Origin: an uncultured Oribacterium sp.
GTDB taxonomy: Bacteria > Bacillota > Clostridia > Lachnospirales > Lachnospiraceae
Reading direction: 5' to 3'
Assembly (NCBI GenBank): GCA_900772695.1
Contig: CAAGRO010000219.1
Span: forward strand, 1-5,677
Length of the DNA: 5,677 nt
Both the position numbers and the translations under genes were made by a program. The notes beneath the pieces are model-generated. The model was not told the DNA's origin, ran no database searches, and was given only the letters and a program-made list of their open reading frames with translations. Positions 4,998 to 5,677 of this stretch are shown in pieces. Each line of letters begins with the position of its first letter. Within the stretch, counting starts at the first letter, position 1.

Positions 4998-5034
4998 AAA
5001 TCCCGCGCCGGTTTTTCACCTCAGCGCGGGATTT
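4998..5034. terminator. Bidirectional rho-independent terminator
   Basis: An 11-bp perfect stem pairs 4998-5008 (AAATCCCGCGC) with 5024-5034 (GCGCGGGATTT) around a 15-base loop. The GC core is 8 bp. On the minus strand it is followed by TTTATTTTTG, a good U-tract for ending the PAS-like gene. On the plus strand the trailing TTTT is shorter. It separates that gene from the promoter of the next operon, which starts about 28 bp further on. Confidence 0.85.
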
Positions 5035-5103
5035 TCGTCTCATCATATTCCGTTTGTCTGTTCAGTGCACACTCAAACACGGATACCGTCGGATTCATCC
5101 CCC

Positions 5104-5677
5104 TCAGCTTCGGGCCATCTGTGTCAGGTACAGAAGCATTGCCCGATCGGCCGGGGTCGGTGTGTTACCGAAACGGATTTTGCTGACATCGAAGAGGATG
5201 CAGCCGCAGTGTCCGGGGAAGGTCGGGAAGCTGATGATTTTCAGGTAGGTGTCGATTTCCGGGGAATAATCGAGGATTTCCAGTGTCTCGCCATAGAGGA
5301 CAGAGCGTTCGTAGGAGCGCAGCCACTTGGCGTCCATGTTGGGAAAGAGGCTGCTGAAGGTGGCGCCGATCATGGCGTCGAGCGGCTGCTTCTCGAGCTC
5401 GGCCAGCGCAGGATTTCCGTAGCGGAAGATCCAGTCCACGGCGCTGCTCTTCTCGTCGAAGACCATCTCGATGTCCGTGAACGCGAAGGGAAGGTTGTCA
5501 AAGACGCGATAATGCTCCCGGAAATCCGTCTCTCCGGCCTCCGGCAGCACCTGCAGCAGTTTCTTCTTCCGCTCCCGGATTTCCGACTGCAGCCAGGCCT
5601 TTTTGCAAGCGACATAGTTCAGCTTTTCGCCGTTGTTCAGATTGACTGTATCCGTCACATCGTGGATGGCGCGAACA
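5104..5677 (-). CDS. PAS-like sensory protein, C-terminal part (5' end outside window)
   Basis: The reading frame is open from the window edge to a TGA at 5104-5106, giving 191 residues. A GTG at 5658 could be read as a start, but it has no ribosome binding site and the frame stays open upstream (VRAIHDVTDT), so the true start lies outside the window. After a charged, probably helical linker (about residues 20-45 of the visible part) comes a region with PAS-fold character: a predicted strand at WIFRYGNPALAELE, then the helix-like MIGATFSSLFPN, then strands around LEILDYSPEIDTYLKIISFP and the closing GCILFDVSKIR. A PAS domain would sense a ligand or redox state and pass the signal to an output domain. 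No kinase, GGDEF or other output domain lies in the visible part, so any such domain must be upstream. The PAS assignment rests on pattern only. A hairpin terminator follows about 70 bp after the stop. Confidence 0.7.
   Translation of the reverse strand, partial: VRAIHDVTDTVNLNNGEKLNYVACKKAWLQSEIRERKKKLLQVLPEAGETDFREHYRVFDNLPFAFTDIEMVFDEKSSAVDWIFRYGNPALAELEKQPLDAMIGATFSSLFPNMDAKWLRSYERSVLYGETLEILDYSPEIDTYLKIISFPTFPGHCGCILFDVSKIRFGNTPTPADRAMLLYLTQMARS

Noticed and set aside
5041..5103. Hairpin around GTGCAC after the PAS-like gene
   Set aside because: The stem is imperfect with bulges and has no T-run; the strong terminator lies just beyond at 4998-5034.

Overview
The window looks like chromosome of a Gram-positive Clostridia-type bacterium, plausibly a gut Lachnospiraceae relative. 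The reasons are strong GGAGG-type ribosome binding sites, textbook TTGACA-17-TATAAT promoters, and small-protein families common in that group. This is inferred from gene style, since there is no rRNA or other marker. Every protein gene I can support is on the minus strand, so the window is best read from right to left.

Right edge (5677 to 5104): the C-terminal part of a probable PAS-type sensor protein whose beginning lies outside the window. A bidirectional hairpin terminator (4998-5034) follows it. Next is a compact operon driven by a consensus promoter (4942-4970) that carries two copies of a 13-bp site, one over the -35 box and one just before the ribosome binding site. The operon encodes a five-helix membrane protein with a DERQ motif (4893-4372), a 37-residue small ORF (4375-4262), a 65-residue XRE-family repressor-like protein (4260-4063), a 26-residue small ORF (4066-3986) and an alpha/beta-hydrolase esterase (3974-3276). 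These genes overlap or are separated by at most 11 bases, so they are probably co-transcribed and partly translationally coupled. The two small ORFs are not of any family I know.

Middle (3264 to 1654): a perfect-consensus promoter with a palindrome in its spacer drives a type IV AbiE toxin-antitoxin pair. The antitoxin AbiEi (3181-2558) overlaps the nucleotidyltransferase toxin AbiEii (2571-1654) by 14 bases. This block is visibly more AT-rich than the genes on both sides and looks like an acquired defence cassette placed directly after the esterase stop codon. A BilS-like flavodoxin gene (1593-1090) follows it.

Left (1 to about 1089): no convincing gene. About 80% of it is AT-rich DNA holding three sets of degenerate, regularly spaced short repeats. 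Set A (71-270) has a period of about 32-33 bp with a 65-bp higher-order unit. Set B (452-501) is two copies on the minus strand, 42 bp apart. Set C (645-881) is six copies on the plus strand spaced 42, 43, 51, 43 and 51 bp, close to 4 or 5 helical turns. The pattern resembles arrays of protein-binding sites, such as multi-site transposon ends, but no transposase is present. This array and the two small ORFs are the least explained parts of the window.
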